DNA of 64,000 bases, taken from NCBI GenBank assembly GCA_028551475.1, contig CM052359.1, forward strand, positions 11,843,583-11,907,582, written 5' to 3'. A program made the translations under genes and the position numbers. Shown one piece after another: positions 38,549 through 51,040 of the stretch; the first letter of the stretch is position 1, and each line of letters begins with the position of its first letter. Origin of the DNA: Casuarina equisetifolia. Its lineage: Eukaryota; Streptophyta; Magnoliopsida; Fagales; Casuarinaceae. The notes beneath the pieces were generated by a model. It was given only the letters and a program-made list of their open reading frames with translations, had not been told where the DNA came from and did no database searches.

Positions 38549-41500
38549 GCTTTATTACTTAAATAGAGTTCTCAGGGCAGATTAGATCTGATGGAATTGA
38601 CAGCACTCACATATAGTTTGAACACATCGATAACGGGGCACCCATGGAACCTCATGCCATAGCTTAGTCTTAAGCCAATGGTAAATCCCTGATTACTTGG
38701 CATGTTAGAGGTGGCTGCTATTATTGTATTTGTCGAAAACGCCGTCATTATCATCATCATTAGCACCGCCTCACCTTTTCTCTAGTAGTTGGGTTGTTAT
38801 CATTTTTATTTATTTCTCTTCTTTTCAAACGCCCCTCCCCATCCCTCTAAAGAATAAAAAAGATTATCTTCTCTAAGCTAACTAAGAAGATAAAAAATGA
38901 GATGTCATTTAGTAGGGTCTCATCAAAAGAAGTTATAGTGGAACACTACCATGCAGTGAAAGCAATTGTTTGAGTTGAAAAAAGGTTTGAGGCCTCACAG
39001 AGAGTACATTTTGTGGAGCCTCTTTTGAAGCTCCATTCCCCTTTTGGGGCGATGGATTCAACTTTTGTTTTGTTGTCATTAACCGTCTAAAGCCTATGGT
39101 TTCTAATGAGACTAAAGCAGTGATTTTTAGATTGAAACTGTAATAAAGTTTAAAATTTAACTAAAAAATAGATTTAGAAGTTAAAATGGTAAATTTATAT
39201 TTAAATGTTTATAAAAAAATTTATATTTTTGACGTGCATTACACTTCTCAGCAGTCCCGATGCCCCAGAAGTGTTCATGTGAAATGAAGTTTGGAATAAG
39301 GCACGTTTATCTAAAACAGTCAAGTGGGGTTCCAAATCTCTGTCTTGCAAATTTGCCCTCACCAATTTCATTGGTCTGTCTTAAAGAGCCAGTAAAAAGC
39401 TCTCAGAAATCAGTGAGAGGCTTCACGAGGAAGAAGGATTGATTGAGGGAATCAGGTTCCCGATAAAGGATATTGCCCAGAAATTGATCCGCTTGAATAC
39501 GCAAAATGGTGACAGAAGTTGCATTTGATTGACTGAAGGCTAACGTGAGCGTGAAAGTGTCTGGATTGAGATTCTCTGCTGAATCATTGCCATCTATACC
39601 AATGCTTCAACACCTTTTTTATCCTGTCTCTATCACGATAATGATTTTCCTTGTATCCCTACCCTTTTAATTTTTTTTTTGGACATTTTTTTCCCTTCTT
39701 TTTTCCTTAGAAAAATGTTATATCGGAGTGGAATTTTTCTTATTATTCACAAGATGGGTCCAATTCCAGATCCAATTATCAGAGCGGCATTCGGAGGCAT
39801 ATGCTCTGCAAAATCTATAGAGACCCAAGAGCTACCATCCCAAGGTCCATCTCCCATTATCTTGGTTGCGGAGCTTTTTCTTATTTATATTATCAATTTT
39901 GCAGTTGTGAATGCCTTTTAAAAGGTCCCTAGTGTCCATATATGGCCACCTCACATCTCAGAAGAATAAGAGCAAGAACAATGAGGTTCTCCATGATCTC
40001 ATGCCCGGAATGTCAAAGGACGCCCAAGTGGCAGTGGAATAAAACCCCAAAAAAGAGCTTTCTGGAGATTGAGAAAGATACCAAAGGCAGGCGTTGGTTC
40101 AAATTGGGTTCAAACTGAACGATGGATGACTCCATGAATTCCCTTAAAGATTTGAGAAGAATAAAAGAGAGTTGCCACTGATATGTAGGACCCATCATCG
40201 ATAAACCCACTTAGGAAGGCGAAAAGTATCATTCCACTTCGCTAAATCTTGTGTCTTTTAGGTCTCTGGCCAACTGCGCCCTCTTTCGTCTTGAAATTCA
40301 GATATCAAATGCTCCGATCACCGGTGCCGGTCCCAGACTGCCTGGTATTCAGGTCAGAGCGAAGCGGGGGATTCTTTTTATTTTTTCTTTTATCCCCTCC
40401 TCGCGAACTGAAAGAGAGAATGGGTAACGTGGAAGAAGGAATGGGCTGTATGCAATCGTACACACAAGCTTTAAAGATGGAAGTAGTGACGGAAACGGCG
40501 TTGGTTAGGAAACTTTAAGGGCACTTTTTCATTTTAAAAAGGAAGAACATTTCATTTCCATAACAATGAATCTACATTCATCTTTTTAAACAGGGATTCT
40601 AATATACTTTATAAAAATGAAAAATAAAAAATTGTCAATATGATTTCTTAGTTTTAATAATAAAATAAGAACAAAAAGCTGATAACTTTATGTTATTATC
40701 CGAATTAAGGCCGATTGACTTATCACTCCAACGTCATAATGCAATCGTGGAAAAAATGTAAAAATATAATAATCTTTTAACAGATCCTATCAATTACATA
40801 TAATATGCTTTAATGAAATAGATATTTTAAAAAATTAACGTGTAGCCCAAGTAACAACTCTGTCAAAGAGACAATCGATCGCACACCCCGAGGGTTGTTT
40901 TAATGACAGAAAGAGACTGCTTTTGCGCAAAAGGAACAGAAAAAGTAAGCGGGGGAATAAAGGAAACCAAGAAAATTGTAACCGGATTTTTGAAAGGACG
41001 CATTAAAAGCTTATGCTGTTTTCTAAAAAGAGGCACAAAAAACCGGGGCCCTACTAAGTTCTGCTAATCTTTACAGCTTAGACTACCGGTCCCCCCTTAA
41101 ACAGAGGTTTCTTGTTTTAATCTCGCACCTTACAGTCAAAATAGACTTTACACGTCAGAAAATAATGGGGTTTTGAAGGATTTTTCAGGGCCCCAGAGAG
41201 CATTTGCAGCCGGGAGAAACACATAAGCCACCCCAAAACATATCTTAATCAGGGGGTGCATCAAAAAGCTCGCATGGTCCCCTATTTCTTTATACTTGTC
41301 CATGACACGTTTAGAATAAACAATAAATAAATAAATAAATAAATAATGCATTTTCCCCCTGGTTTTCTCAGCCATCGAATTTGGAAACCTATCTAATTCA
41401 GTAGGTCTCAATCCTCCTAACCAAAGGTTTCCGTGGACCAACCTATGGCACCAATTACTCTGTTTTATGTTATTGGTTATGGCATATGAGAAAAAGAAAG

Positions 41501-41759
41501 AGAGAGGGAGTAAAAGCTAATAAGGGGCCAACAAGCAGCTAAGCATGCAGTAGCTTTTAGACCAAGGCTGGTAGTTAACAGTACTGAACATAGGGTAAGC
41601 ACAAAAACCCATCAAAGCCCCCACTAGACCAAACCCCTTTATTTTACCCTAATTCAGAAGATTCGACCTACCAATGTCCTTTCGTATCTACATTACAGTA
41701 CAAAAATTATCCGCTATTCGCTTATACGAGCAGTATAAGCTGCGTATACCCTCCAAGGG
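38549..41759. other. Intergenic DNA between copia element 2 and HIPP
   Basis: I see no supported gene. Short ORFs (39679-39921 and 40249-40518 plus; 38572-38766 and 41148-41441 minus) lack recognisable domains. An AAAT microsatellite sits at about 41320-41346. The last few hundred bases should be the HIPP 3' UTR. Confidence 0.4.
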
Positions 41760-43369
41760 TCACATGACGGAGCACCCATTTGGATTTTCGTCGCTGAATA
41801 ACTCGAAGGAATCCATAGTCGGACGGTGGGACGAATATGAGGAGTAGTCATAGTCGTACGGTGGGTGCTCGGTGTCGTTCTCCGTCTCCATCCCATGAAC
41901 CGGGGGCTGCGCATACGTAAATGAATACGGTGGTGGCGAGGCATAGTGTGTTGTGACTTGGTTAGTACTCGGGTATGCCCTGCTGTAGCTCGTTGCGTAC
42001 ACCGGCGGTGCAGAATAATGTGGTGGCGTGGCATACTGATGGTAAACATGCTGCGCAGGATAGATGTGATTGTCCGGAGCAGGAAGGGGACCATGTTCAT
42101 GACGATCATTTCCATGCCCATGACCGTGATTGGGTGATCCGGTGGCAGCCGGCGCATCCCCGGAATGTTCTGACTCGTCGACTTTGAGAATCAATTTTTG
42201 GGCCTTCTTTTTCTTCTTTTTTCCTCCGCTGCCTCCGCCACCGCCACCGCCACCACTTTTCTCACCCACATTCTCACTGTCACCGGGACCCTTCTGCTCC
42301 GCCACCGGTGACTGGCTACCGGCTGGTACCGTAACATTTTGCTTCGCTTCCGGCCTTGGCTCCTTCACTTGCCCACCGTTTTTAACAGTTGCAACACCAC
42401 CTTCGCTGACAACATTACTTCCCTCACCATTTTTATGGGTACTACTACCCTCGCCATTTTTAGCCGGTTCTTGGACTTGAACTTTGACTCTCACTGTCTC
42501 TTTTTCCTTGTCATCACCATGGTTGCTTTCTTCGGAGGTTTCTTGTTCGCTTGGTTTCTCTTTGTTCTTTCCTTTTTTCTTTTTCTCTTTTGAGTCGGCC
42601 TTTTCTGGCCAAAGCTCCACATGTTTCCCCGCTTTCACCAATTTCTTGATCAAAGTCTCTGACTCTACATTTCCTATGACGACAACTCTCTGCTGCCTCA
42701 AATCAATATCTACCTTAAAAACACCTGAGAATCAAATAGAAAGTTTCCAAACTGGTTAGGGACTGACATCAACTGGAGGAGAAGAAAAGTTTTAGATGGG
42801 AGGAGAAAAGGAAAACTGGCAAGATTTTATTAGCTGGGAATAAACCGACCAAAGAAGGTAAAAACAGAGCAAAGTCAGAGGAAAGATGGAAATACTGGGC
42901 TTAAGCGAAGTAGAAAAAACCCAGAAGAGAAAGGCTCGTAAACCACAAGATTTCAACTGAATAGAAGAAACAGACAAACATTAAAAGAGAGAGTGGCTAA
43001 CAATTGACAAGAACGACTGAAACTAGAGTAAATGAAGAAGCTTTTTGTTATTTGGGCAAGCAAAATGATCAAGCCATAAGAAAATAAAATCAGAATAGAG
43101 ATACTTCAAAGAACATTAGTATTTCGGAGGTTACCTTCGATGTCCTTTAGAACCTTGTGGACTTTTCTCTTACAGCCTTCACAGTGGATGGAGACTTTCA
43201 AGACCCATGTCTGAGAGAAGAAGAGAACGGCTTAGGTTCATGCAAGTCAAAAAGTTTTGCTGAGAAAGAAGAGCTTCTTCATAAAACCAGGTTTTACCTT
43301 GTATCTGAGAGCCGCTGAAGCCTCTTCTACTGCTTCTTTAGGCGCTTCCTTGGCTTCTGTAGCTGCCAT
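41760..43369 (-). CDS. Heavy-metal-associated isoprenylated plant protein (HIPP)
   Basis: HIPPs bind metal ions through an HMA domain and are membrane- or nucleus-associated through a farnesyl group; roles include metal tolerance and stress responses. Exons (minus): 43298-43369, 43135-43210 and 41760-42724, giving 370 aa. After a short Ala/Glu-rich start, residues 25-90 are the HMA domain: TWVLKVSIHCEGCKRKV carries the CxxC metal-binding pair, followed by VDIDLRQQRVVVIGNV. The middle is low-complexity and charged, with Lys-rich runs, a poly-Gly run and a poly-Lys run. A His-rich segment, HGHGHGNDRHEHG, may bind metal too. The tail is Pro/Tyr/Ser-rich and ends in CSVM, a CaaX farnesylation box. 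Only one HMA domain is present. It belongs with the large, long-tailed HIPPs, but I do not assign a number. Confidence 0.93.
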
Positions 43370-46300
43370 TGGAAGAAGAGGAGAGGAATTCGTATCTTTG
43401 AGGGAGAGAGAGAGAGGAGGTATGACAGGAATGGGAAGGCCTCCTTAAAAAGAAGAATAACAAGCTTTTAAGTTGAGGAGAGAGAGAGTATAAAATAGAC
43501 CAGGAATAAAGGTTGGTGCTGAGGGCTGGTGAGACTATTGTTTGCGAGAATTAAACTTTTATAAACCGGGTTACTTAGTGGCCAGCTATCAACGTAGAAG
43601 CATTGATGCTCTTTGGAAGCTAAAGATTGCAAGGAATTCATTTATCTAATATTCACATTAAGAAACTCTGAGGGAAGAAGGAAACACCCTTTTTCTTTTT
43701 CGGGTTGGGTGTAAAGCTAACCTGCAAATTTATTCAAATTGTCTGCAGGGTTGATATTAGAAAGGGAGCTCAATGTTTGCTGATTGATTGTGAGTAGTGT
43801 CTATTAAACTTCTTTTTATATATACATTTTAATATCTATTGATACATACTCATTTGGGTACATGTAGAAACCCTAATGACTATGTATGCTGGTTCTATTG
43901 TATATGTACTTTATTATGATAAGCGTATTTGTTTCTCATATTGTTTACCTCCTCCCACTTTCAAATTCTAGGGGTTGGATATTTTTACTTCCAGCCTCCG
44001 AAGTTAATAAAAAAAGAAGTGCTATGCATTTATCTATAAGTTACTAAGGCCGAGGCCGCGATTATGGGAAGTATGTTAACCTTTTGCATTTAATAAATCA
44101 TGTAATGATCAATAAGAAGTTAAATCCGATTGTTCATTCAGGATCTACATAATTTGACTTTATACCAAGTTGTGGATTTCAATCCTATCTTCTTCTCTTT
44201 TAGAGAGTTAACAAATTTTTACGTAAACTAATAGAAATATGCAAAAAAAAAAAAAAGTATCCTTTAGAGAGTGAAAATATTATTCGAGATCTAAGATCTT
44301 TTCAAATATTTTTTTATTTTGTTACTTTGTGAAAAGTGTGATGTCACTTGTATAATGTATAGGGGTGATATTGTTCTTGATTTTCTTTTTTCATCCTCTT
44401 CAGGCTATTGCAACTATTAGTTATGACTTCTTGTTTGGTTTTAGGCATTCATTTTAGAAGATCTTAGTAAGATCATTATATTCTAGACTCCACATTTTTT
44501 TCTTCTCCTTAGTTAATAGAATCAGGTCACAAACATAGAATAAGAGTTTAAATTTGTCTCTTGGTCTTCCTATGTACATATCTATTTTAATAAGAAATTA
44601 AAGTAATATCAATCTCTTTTACCTTTTATTTTGTAAATAAATCGTAAGCACATTTATAGACAAAGTACAGTAATATCGATTTTAATGTAAAACAATCAAT
44701 AAATTATTACACAAGTTAAATTAAAGAAGGGCATGAATAAATTAGGATGTGGAAAGGCTAAGCCATCTTGAGATCTTTGCTAAACTACTTTGTTTTGTTA
44801 TACGTAACTAAAGTTATGGTCAATTTAATTTCAGTTATGTGGCTTTCTCGTGTCTTATCCCACTTGTTATACATAGTTAGAATAATAGTTAATTGGGGCC
44901 ACTCTTTTATAATAAAAATTTTGACTAATTAAATTAGCTAAATTGTTCATCTCCGTTAAATAATCTTCAAGTCCTTTAACTCGTCAATTAAAATTTGGTG
45001 ACATTTTTTATTTCATTTTTGCATGTCTATTAAACATATCTATTCTCTCATACAGTACCATTGAAATAACTTTTATAATAAAGATCAAATAAAATAATCG
45101 ATATTCATTCATTTATCTGTAATCATTTTTAAGAATTATACAAAATAAAATTCTTTCTAAAAAAACAGAGAGAGAGAGAAGGGAATACCCAAAACATTAT
45201 ATTTCTAAAAAGAATTAATTTTTTTTTTGGACCTATACCTGCTTTGTCACGGAATATAGTTCTCTGTTCTATAGAAGCACTTTTATTAATATACAAAGAA
45301 ATAAAAAAGCATGTAAAAAAAATCTCAAACGATCTTTTTGGTACACTTTTCTATTAAATGACAGCACTAAAGTCGCTATTATGTATATTCTTTCTCTCAA
45401 TGCATGCTGGGATGCAATATCTCACAACTTATGCAGCAAGGAAACTCGATCTTAAGCAAAGTCACCGTCAATGGTTCTGAAAAGTACACAATAAACAATC
45501 TCCTTTTGGGTTGGCATAACTACCTCTTTTCATATGATCCCCCCTATACTTCGGCTTGGGACGAAGGTGGAAACCAGAAAATTTAACCAAAAAAAAAGCA
45601 GAAAAGAAGTGAAACGCAGATTGTCAGATTGGGGAAAGGCCGCGTGCAGTCGATTTAAAGTTGATTGCGAGTTGGGACAGTGAGGGGGGGCATTCTGAAT
45701 GTGATATTTCGACCATGATCTGCGAAAACAACTCCGAAAATAATACAGTTTACTTCCTCACATGCTTTTGCTCTTACTTTTTTTCGTTACAAGGCCTTCA
45801 GAATAAAATTTAAAAGTTTATCATAAGAACACTTTTGGTCCAACTTATTTGTCCAATGATTATGATTTGGTTTTCAAAAGTGACATAATTTCCTTAAAGT
45901 TGTTTTCTTAGAGTGGAAAAATGAACAACAAATGAGTTCTTCCGTAATAATGATGGTAATCATCTATGTTTTTTCCCCACAAGAGTCCAATAGAGGTGGG
46001 AATAAAGAAGATCAATCATAATCATGTCAAGCACATTGTCTAGTTATTCATATTCTGGAATTTGTTCTTATGCTTTTCTTGTTTGCTTGGCATATATATA
46101 AAGATTATTGTCATTGAATGTTGAGCAAAAACTTTAATGGGGTTAAGCCAATCAAACCAGTTGCTTGTAGAAAAGCCAAGAGAATTTCTTCAATGGACAC
46201 AGTCATCAGCAGGGACACAGAGCCTCACTGTTCAACCATCAAACAAGAAGCTCACCAGCTCCAGCCACCCTCCTTCCGGACAAAAATTCAGTCACCCCCA

Positions 46301-46645
46301 GAGGAAGAAACCGAGGAAAGCTATAAAAGTTCTCCCCGTCTATTCAATCTGAATCTCTGGGCATTGTTCATTTTTGGGTCTATGGAAAGTATTCAAGCAC
46401 TTGAGGGTGATAATGGTGTCTGCAAGAGGACTTTTAAGGACTTTTAAGGAGGGCTATAGTCGAACGACACTGAGCAGCTCTTTAGCTATTTGCTTCACAA
46501 TTTTGATCTTGAAAAGAAGAAAAGTTTTGGTAGTAAATTTATTATGTAATGTAGGTTACAAAGCAAATAATTAAACATTATATAACAAGTATAAAAAATG
46601 GAGAACATAATCTATAATACACTTCCGCTAAAAATAATATAAAAA
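43370..46645. other. HIPP 5' flank and RBOH 3' flank
   Basis: AT-rich DNA with poly-A runs (about 44245-44257) and a short GA tract near 45167. Small ORFs at 45404-45586 and 46118-46447 are not recognisable. A 15-bp direct repeat (AGGACTTTTAAGGAC-type) lies at about 46428-46452. Confidence 0.4.
43556..43563 (-). promoter_or_regulatory. TATA box of the HIPP gene
   Basis: The minus strand reads TATAAAAG here, about 190 bp upstream of the ATG at 43369. The spacing suits a TATA box with a 5' UTR of about 150 bp. Confidence 0.45.
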
Positions 46646-49600
46646 CTAGAAGTTTTCCTTGTGGAAATCAAACTTGGTGGGAGTTTTCCGGGAAAAGTCT
46701 TGGGCTAGCATTCTTAGATCCCCAACCAATGCATGCGTACCGCAGTAAAACACCCCTAGAGCAGACGGAAAAACATGATTAGCTGAACGCAAAAGATCAA
46801 GAGAGAAAAAGATACTGGTGGAGATGATGATATCCAAAATCGTTATATATATAAATACGAGGGTGGCTTACCAACTCGTTCATTGGGGTGTTTCAGGGCC
46901 ACATGCTTGTAAACGTTTCGCCAGTTTGGTCTTGCAAAATGGGTTCTGATCCTGGTGCCCGAGACGATATCCACGCCATTTTTAGCATGTTGTAGCGATT
47001 GAAGCATAGTGATTAAAGCCGATCGGGCATCTCCTTCTTCATAAACGCTTGTGCAGTAATTATGAAGCTCAATCACTCCGTCTTTATCGTATTCAGCAAC
47101 ATCATTCATGGCACCCCTGAACCACTCAAATGAGCCTTGCTCCCGAGTCACCCAATAGAAGTAGGCTCTTTTTGTAGCAAAAGGCTTTCGCCTATCAGTT
47201 CTTGGTCCACCCTCTGTTATCCCATCTTCTATCTCCTTTTGTTCCTTAATATTGTTAACCACATCTTTAACGATGCTAATTAGAGGGGTGGCACCGATAC
47301 CAAGCCCGACGAGGAGGAGAACGTCGTACTTCTTGTAGTCTTGTGCCGGGGCTCCGTAGGGGCCATCTATTAGGAGTCTTGGCATCCTGTTAATGTTCTC
47401 CACTACTCAGTACCGATAAGCAATATAAGAGTTTAAAAGTACTTATTTACTCCTTTGAGCAAAAATCACCTTGGTATGTAGCTTCCTTGTGCCATATCAG
47501 CTCTTAGAAGGCCACTTTGGTCTCTAGAAGGAGGTTGACATACCTATGATTACATGTCAAAACCAGTATGCTTCATTAAAGAGAGGAAACCAAGTGTATA
47601 AGCTTAGAAGCAGAGAATTCTTATGAATGATTTGGGAGATTTATAGAAAATCTACCCTGGCAAAAATAGCTCTGAGTTGGGAGGTCCAGTCACCCACGGT
47701 GCGTATATGGACGCTCAGATAGTCGTCCCCAGGAGCCGAAGTAATCGAAAAGGGATGCCTGAAGTGCAAAAGATTATCATTAGCAACAGCAACCAAAATA
47801 ACAACAATAGTCCTCGTGATGGTAGCTGTCGGAATTACCATTGAAAGGGAGAGACGGCTGAGCAGTTCACAAATATGTACTGCCCGCTAGTGTATCTAAA
47901 ACCTTGAGGTTTAGACATATGCAAGGCCAAAACATTGCCAGGGTACACTGCAACCTGAGAATTAGAGTGAAATAAGCTTTTTTTAACTTCTCTAAATTGT
48001 ATGTCAGGATGAAAATATATTGCTGCAGAAAGTAAAATATACCTTTAATATCTTCACAGTTTTATAGCCAGACCTAAAGGCACGAAGTAGTCGTTCAGAT
48101 GCATATAGTAGAACAGGGACGGCCAGGTACATCCATGTCTGTGGCAATGGAACAGCATAAACAAAGTCAGATAATGGCACTATTTCTGGGAAAGTGACCT
48201 TACACCGGATTCTGAAGACTTTCCTTAGAACCCAAACAACCTAAGTTGCATTGCACCCTTCGTAAAGAACAACATACTTAGATCACATCCAAGTTGAAAA
48301 TGCTTACCGTCTTTTTGTACCATTTCTTGGCGAGGTAAAGGAAGTATCCGTGAATGATGAACAGGACATATACGATAACAAATAAGTGGTGAGAGTACCA
48401 AAAGGCGTTGAATCCTGTGAACTTCTTGAGAGTCTTTGGAAGGTTCGCCCTGTTCCGGCGGAACCAAGGTTGGGCTAATACGAATGCTATAGCCATAAGC
48501 ACCACCATGACCACCCCAGTCCAACCTTCAGTTCCCTTCACGAACCACCAATAGTTGTTGGGTCGCTTGTCACCAAAAAACTGCTTCATTGGCTCATATT
48601 CACTGTCCGTGGCATGTAACAGCCTAGGGAAGTCGCATGTTAGATGCGAAATAGCATGGAGTCCGACCCCAACTACAATTCCGAAAGCAATTACCTGCAG
48701 AAGTTGATTACAGAAAAGGCAATGCGGTAAGCTCCAAGAAGAGTTTTGATTCAAACCGAGGCAACTAACAAAGTCTCCAATTTATTACGTACCTTATGGA
48801 AATTAATGTTATCATCAAAGGGTACCGCCATGCCTAACTTGGTCTTGCTTCTGAGCCAAGTGATGGTGTTTCTGCACACTGGTAGTAGAATTATAGCCAT
48901 GTTGAACTTGAGAGTCTCTGCCCCACCCTTTGCGGTCGTGACGCAATACCCCATGATATCAAACACCGCCCTGCGCTTGTACTGAATGAATTTCCAAGTG
49001 AAAAGACCAGCACAGATTGCAAGCCATAAAACCACCACCCAAATCCGCTTCCAATTGTCCTCCACGAAGTAGCGAAGCCCCTGGCAGCACCGCTTTATAG
49101 GGTTGTACTCCTTCGTTGGGACGAGCTTTTGGCTTAGTATCTGGCTCAGAACTCGGCTGTCGCTTGCCTTGTTTGTCGATTGGACTGGTGCTTGGAGAAG
49201 TAGCGTTTCCAAGTTGTAAACCTGCGAACATACATTTTTCCACTTAGTTTGGTCTGTTCGGGACATTTTCGTCTTTAACGATGATTGGGTGAACAAATTT
49301 TCTTTAATTTTCACGCGAACCAAAAAAAGAGAAAAAGACTTTGCAAATATGCACCTCAATATATCCAAGGCTGTTTCGATCCAGCTCTTCCATGATCAGC
49401 GCAGCGTACTCCTTGGCACGTTCTTGGATTTTTGACAGCTTATTTGCAGAAGCACTTATTGCAATAATCTGTGAGAGTAAGTAAACCAACATGAGCCCCT
49501 CTAAAATATCCATATCAGATAAGTAATTGCTCTGAAAGCCCAAAATTCCCTTGATATTTTTTTAAAAAATATAAATATTCATACCTCTTCCACCTCTTCT

Positions 49601-51040
49601 TGGGTAATTCTGCCATCCGCATTTTTGTCCACCCTGCATGCAATAAGTGGTTTGGAAAAATATCACTGTCAAAATCTAAATTTATGCTCCAAATTGTGTA
49701 ACTGGGTAAAAACTATCCTGTAGAATTCAAGATTCGCTCAACCAGAGTTGAATGATTGTGCTCACATGTCTTTGTCTGTTAGTGGGTAATTATTTTATAT
49801 AAAGATGTGTCGTCGCCTTCTTAGCTAGCGAACCTATCCTTCTGGCAGGGCACTGTGCCTGCCTACTCTTCTCAATATCTAATTCGATTTTACTTATCCT
49901 GGGACTGCGATTAGGATTTAGACTTTAGGAAGAGACGGTGGGCCCGATGGCAGAGTTTAAAGAGGGTGAATTGATTGTCAAAAGAATAGTATGGTATTTG
50001 GCGGCACATGCAAATTGCACAAAAGACGGTATTACGGTCTTAATGGAAAATATACTATACAACCTCGGTACGACGATGCGATGGCTTACAACATATTCTA
50101 CGCGTTTGAAAATTTGGGCACGTAAACTGAAGGTGAGTAAATGGCAAAAGAAGGATGAATGAAATCTTACATGTCGAAGAAAGTTTGTAGCCTTGCATCA
50201 AAGCTCTGATCGCTGATTTGCTCCCAGAACTCGCGCAGATCAGCTTTGGTAATGGAAGATGATGTTATGCCTCTCCGGCGAGCCAAAGCATCAAACAATT
50301 CGTTGGCAAATTCTTTTGACTCAGTCATTCCTAACCACAGTCAGAACAAAAGTACAATACAACTTCAGTGTAACTCCTGCTGAATTTGGCCCCATATTAG
50401 AGATTTTCATTTTAATAATGTCATCGGAACAGCATGTTTTAATTTCAATCCAGATCGGTAAAGCTTTCTCCGACAGAAGTACGGAGACATGATGAGTCGA
50501 AGAACCAGAACAGTGAACAGATGGTCGCGTACCTATGCATTGGCCAAACGACGCTTTGGGAAGCATCTGATTAACAGCCAGTTCATTAAAGCGAGCTTCA
50601 ACCTCGGACCAACCCTCGCTTCCAACGTTCTTCGTCATGAACTTTAGGCCTTGCAGGGCACGAGCAGCGCCGGATTTGCTCCTGTCGACTTTGTTGAAGC
50701 TCTTTGAAGATGTCATTCGCTTTAGCTCCTGAGACACTTGCCTGAATTTAAACGAGAGCTGGGAACCAAGTGAAGTGGGCCTTTTCTCAAGCTGGCTTGC
50801 CAGGTATGCAGTCTCCGAGTCCCCTCCTCGAATGTTTTGCACCGAAACAGTGTCATCCCCGATGTCTAGAGTGATCTCGACGAGGCAGTCGTCGTCCTTG
50901 AATCTTGCACTTCTCTTGCTGCTATTTCTTTTGTGGGAGACTAATGGACCACTTAGAGGGCCACTATGGCCAACTCCAGCGCTGCCGGTGCTTTCTGTGT
51001 CGGAATATGATTCACCACGTGGGTTTCCTTGAATCTCCAT
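46646..51040 (-). CDS. RBOHB: Respiratory burst oxidase homologue (NADPH oxidase), RBOHB-like
   Basis: This is a plasma-membrane flavocytochrome that moves electrons from cytosolic NADPH through FAD and two hemes to apoplastic oxygen, making superoxide. Exons (minus): 50533-51040, 50171-50330, 49585-49633, 49355-49468, 48793-49221, 48308-48694, 48043-48138, 47839-47954, 47656-47758, 47470-47543, 46872-47386 and 46646-46755, giving 886 aa. The cytosolic N-terminus has an EF-hand, [20 protein letters not shown] (about 219-238), and a second degenerate one, [13 protein letters not shown]. Membrane helices follow, with heme-ligand His in GLHAISHL and in [11 protein letters not shown]. The FAD site includes [19 protein letters not shown], and the NADPH site includes [15 protein letters not shown] and [11 protein letters not shown]. 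It ends with FDFHKENF. Sequence recall and the neighbouring BiP gene favour RBOHB; RBOHA, C or D is the alternative. Calcium and phosphorylation of the N-terminus regulate this family. Confidence 0.93.

Noticed and set aside
42130-42759. Plus-strand ORFs over HIPP
   Set aside because: They mirror the low-complexity poly-Lys and poly-Gly coding exon of HIPP on the other strand.
46118-46447. 109-codon plus ORF downstream of RBOH
   Set aside because: No domain is recognisable, and a second overlapping plus frame is equally open, so coding is not supported.
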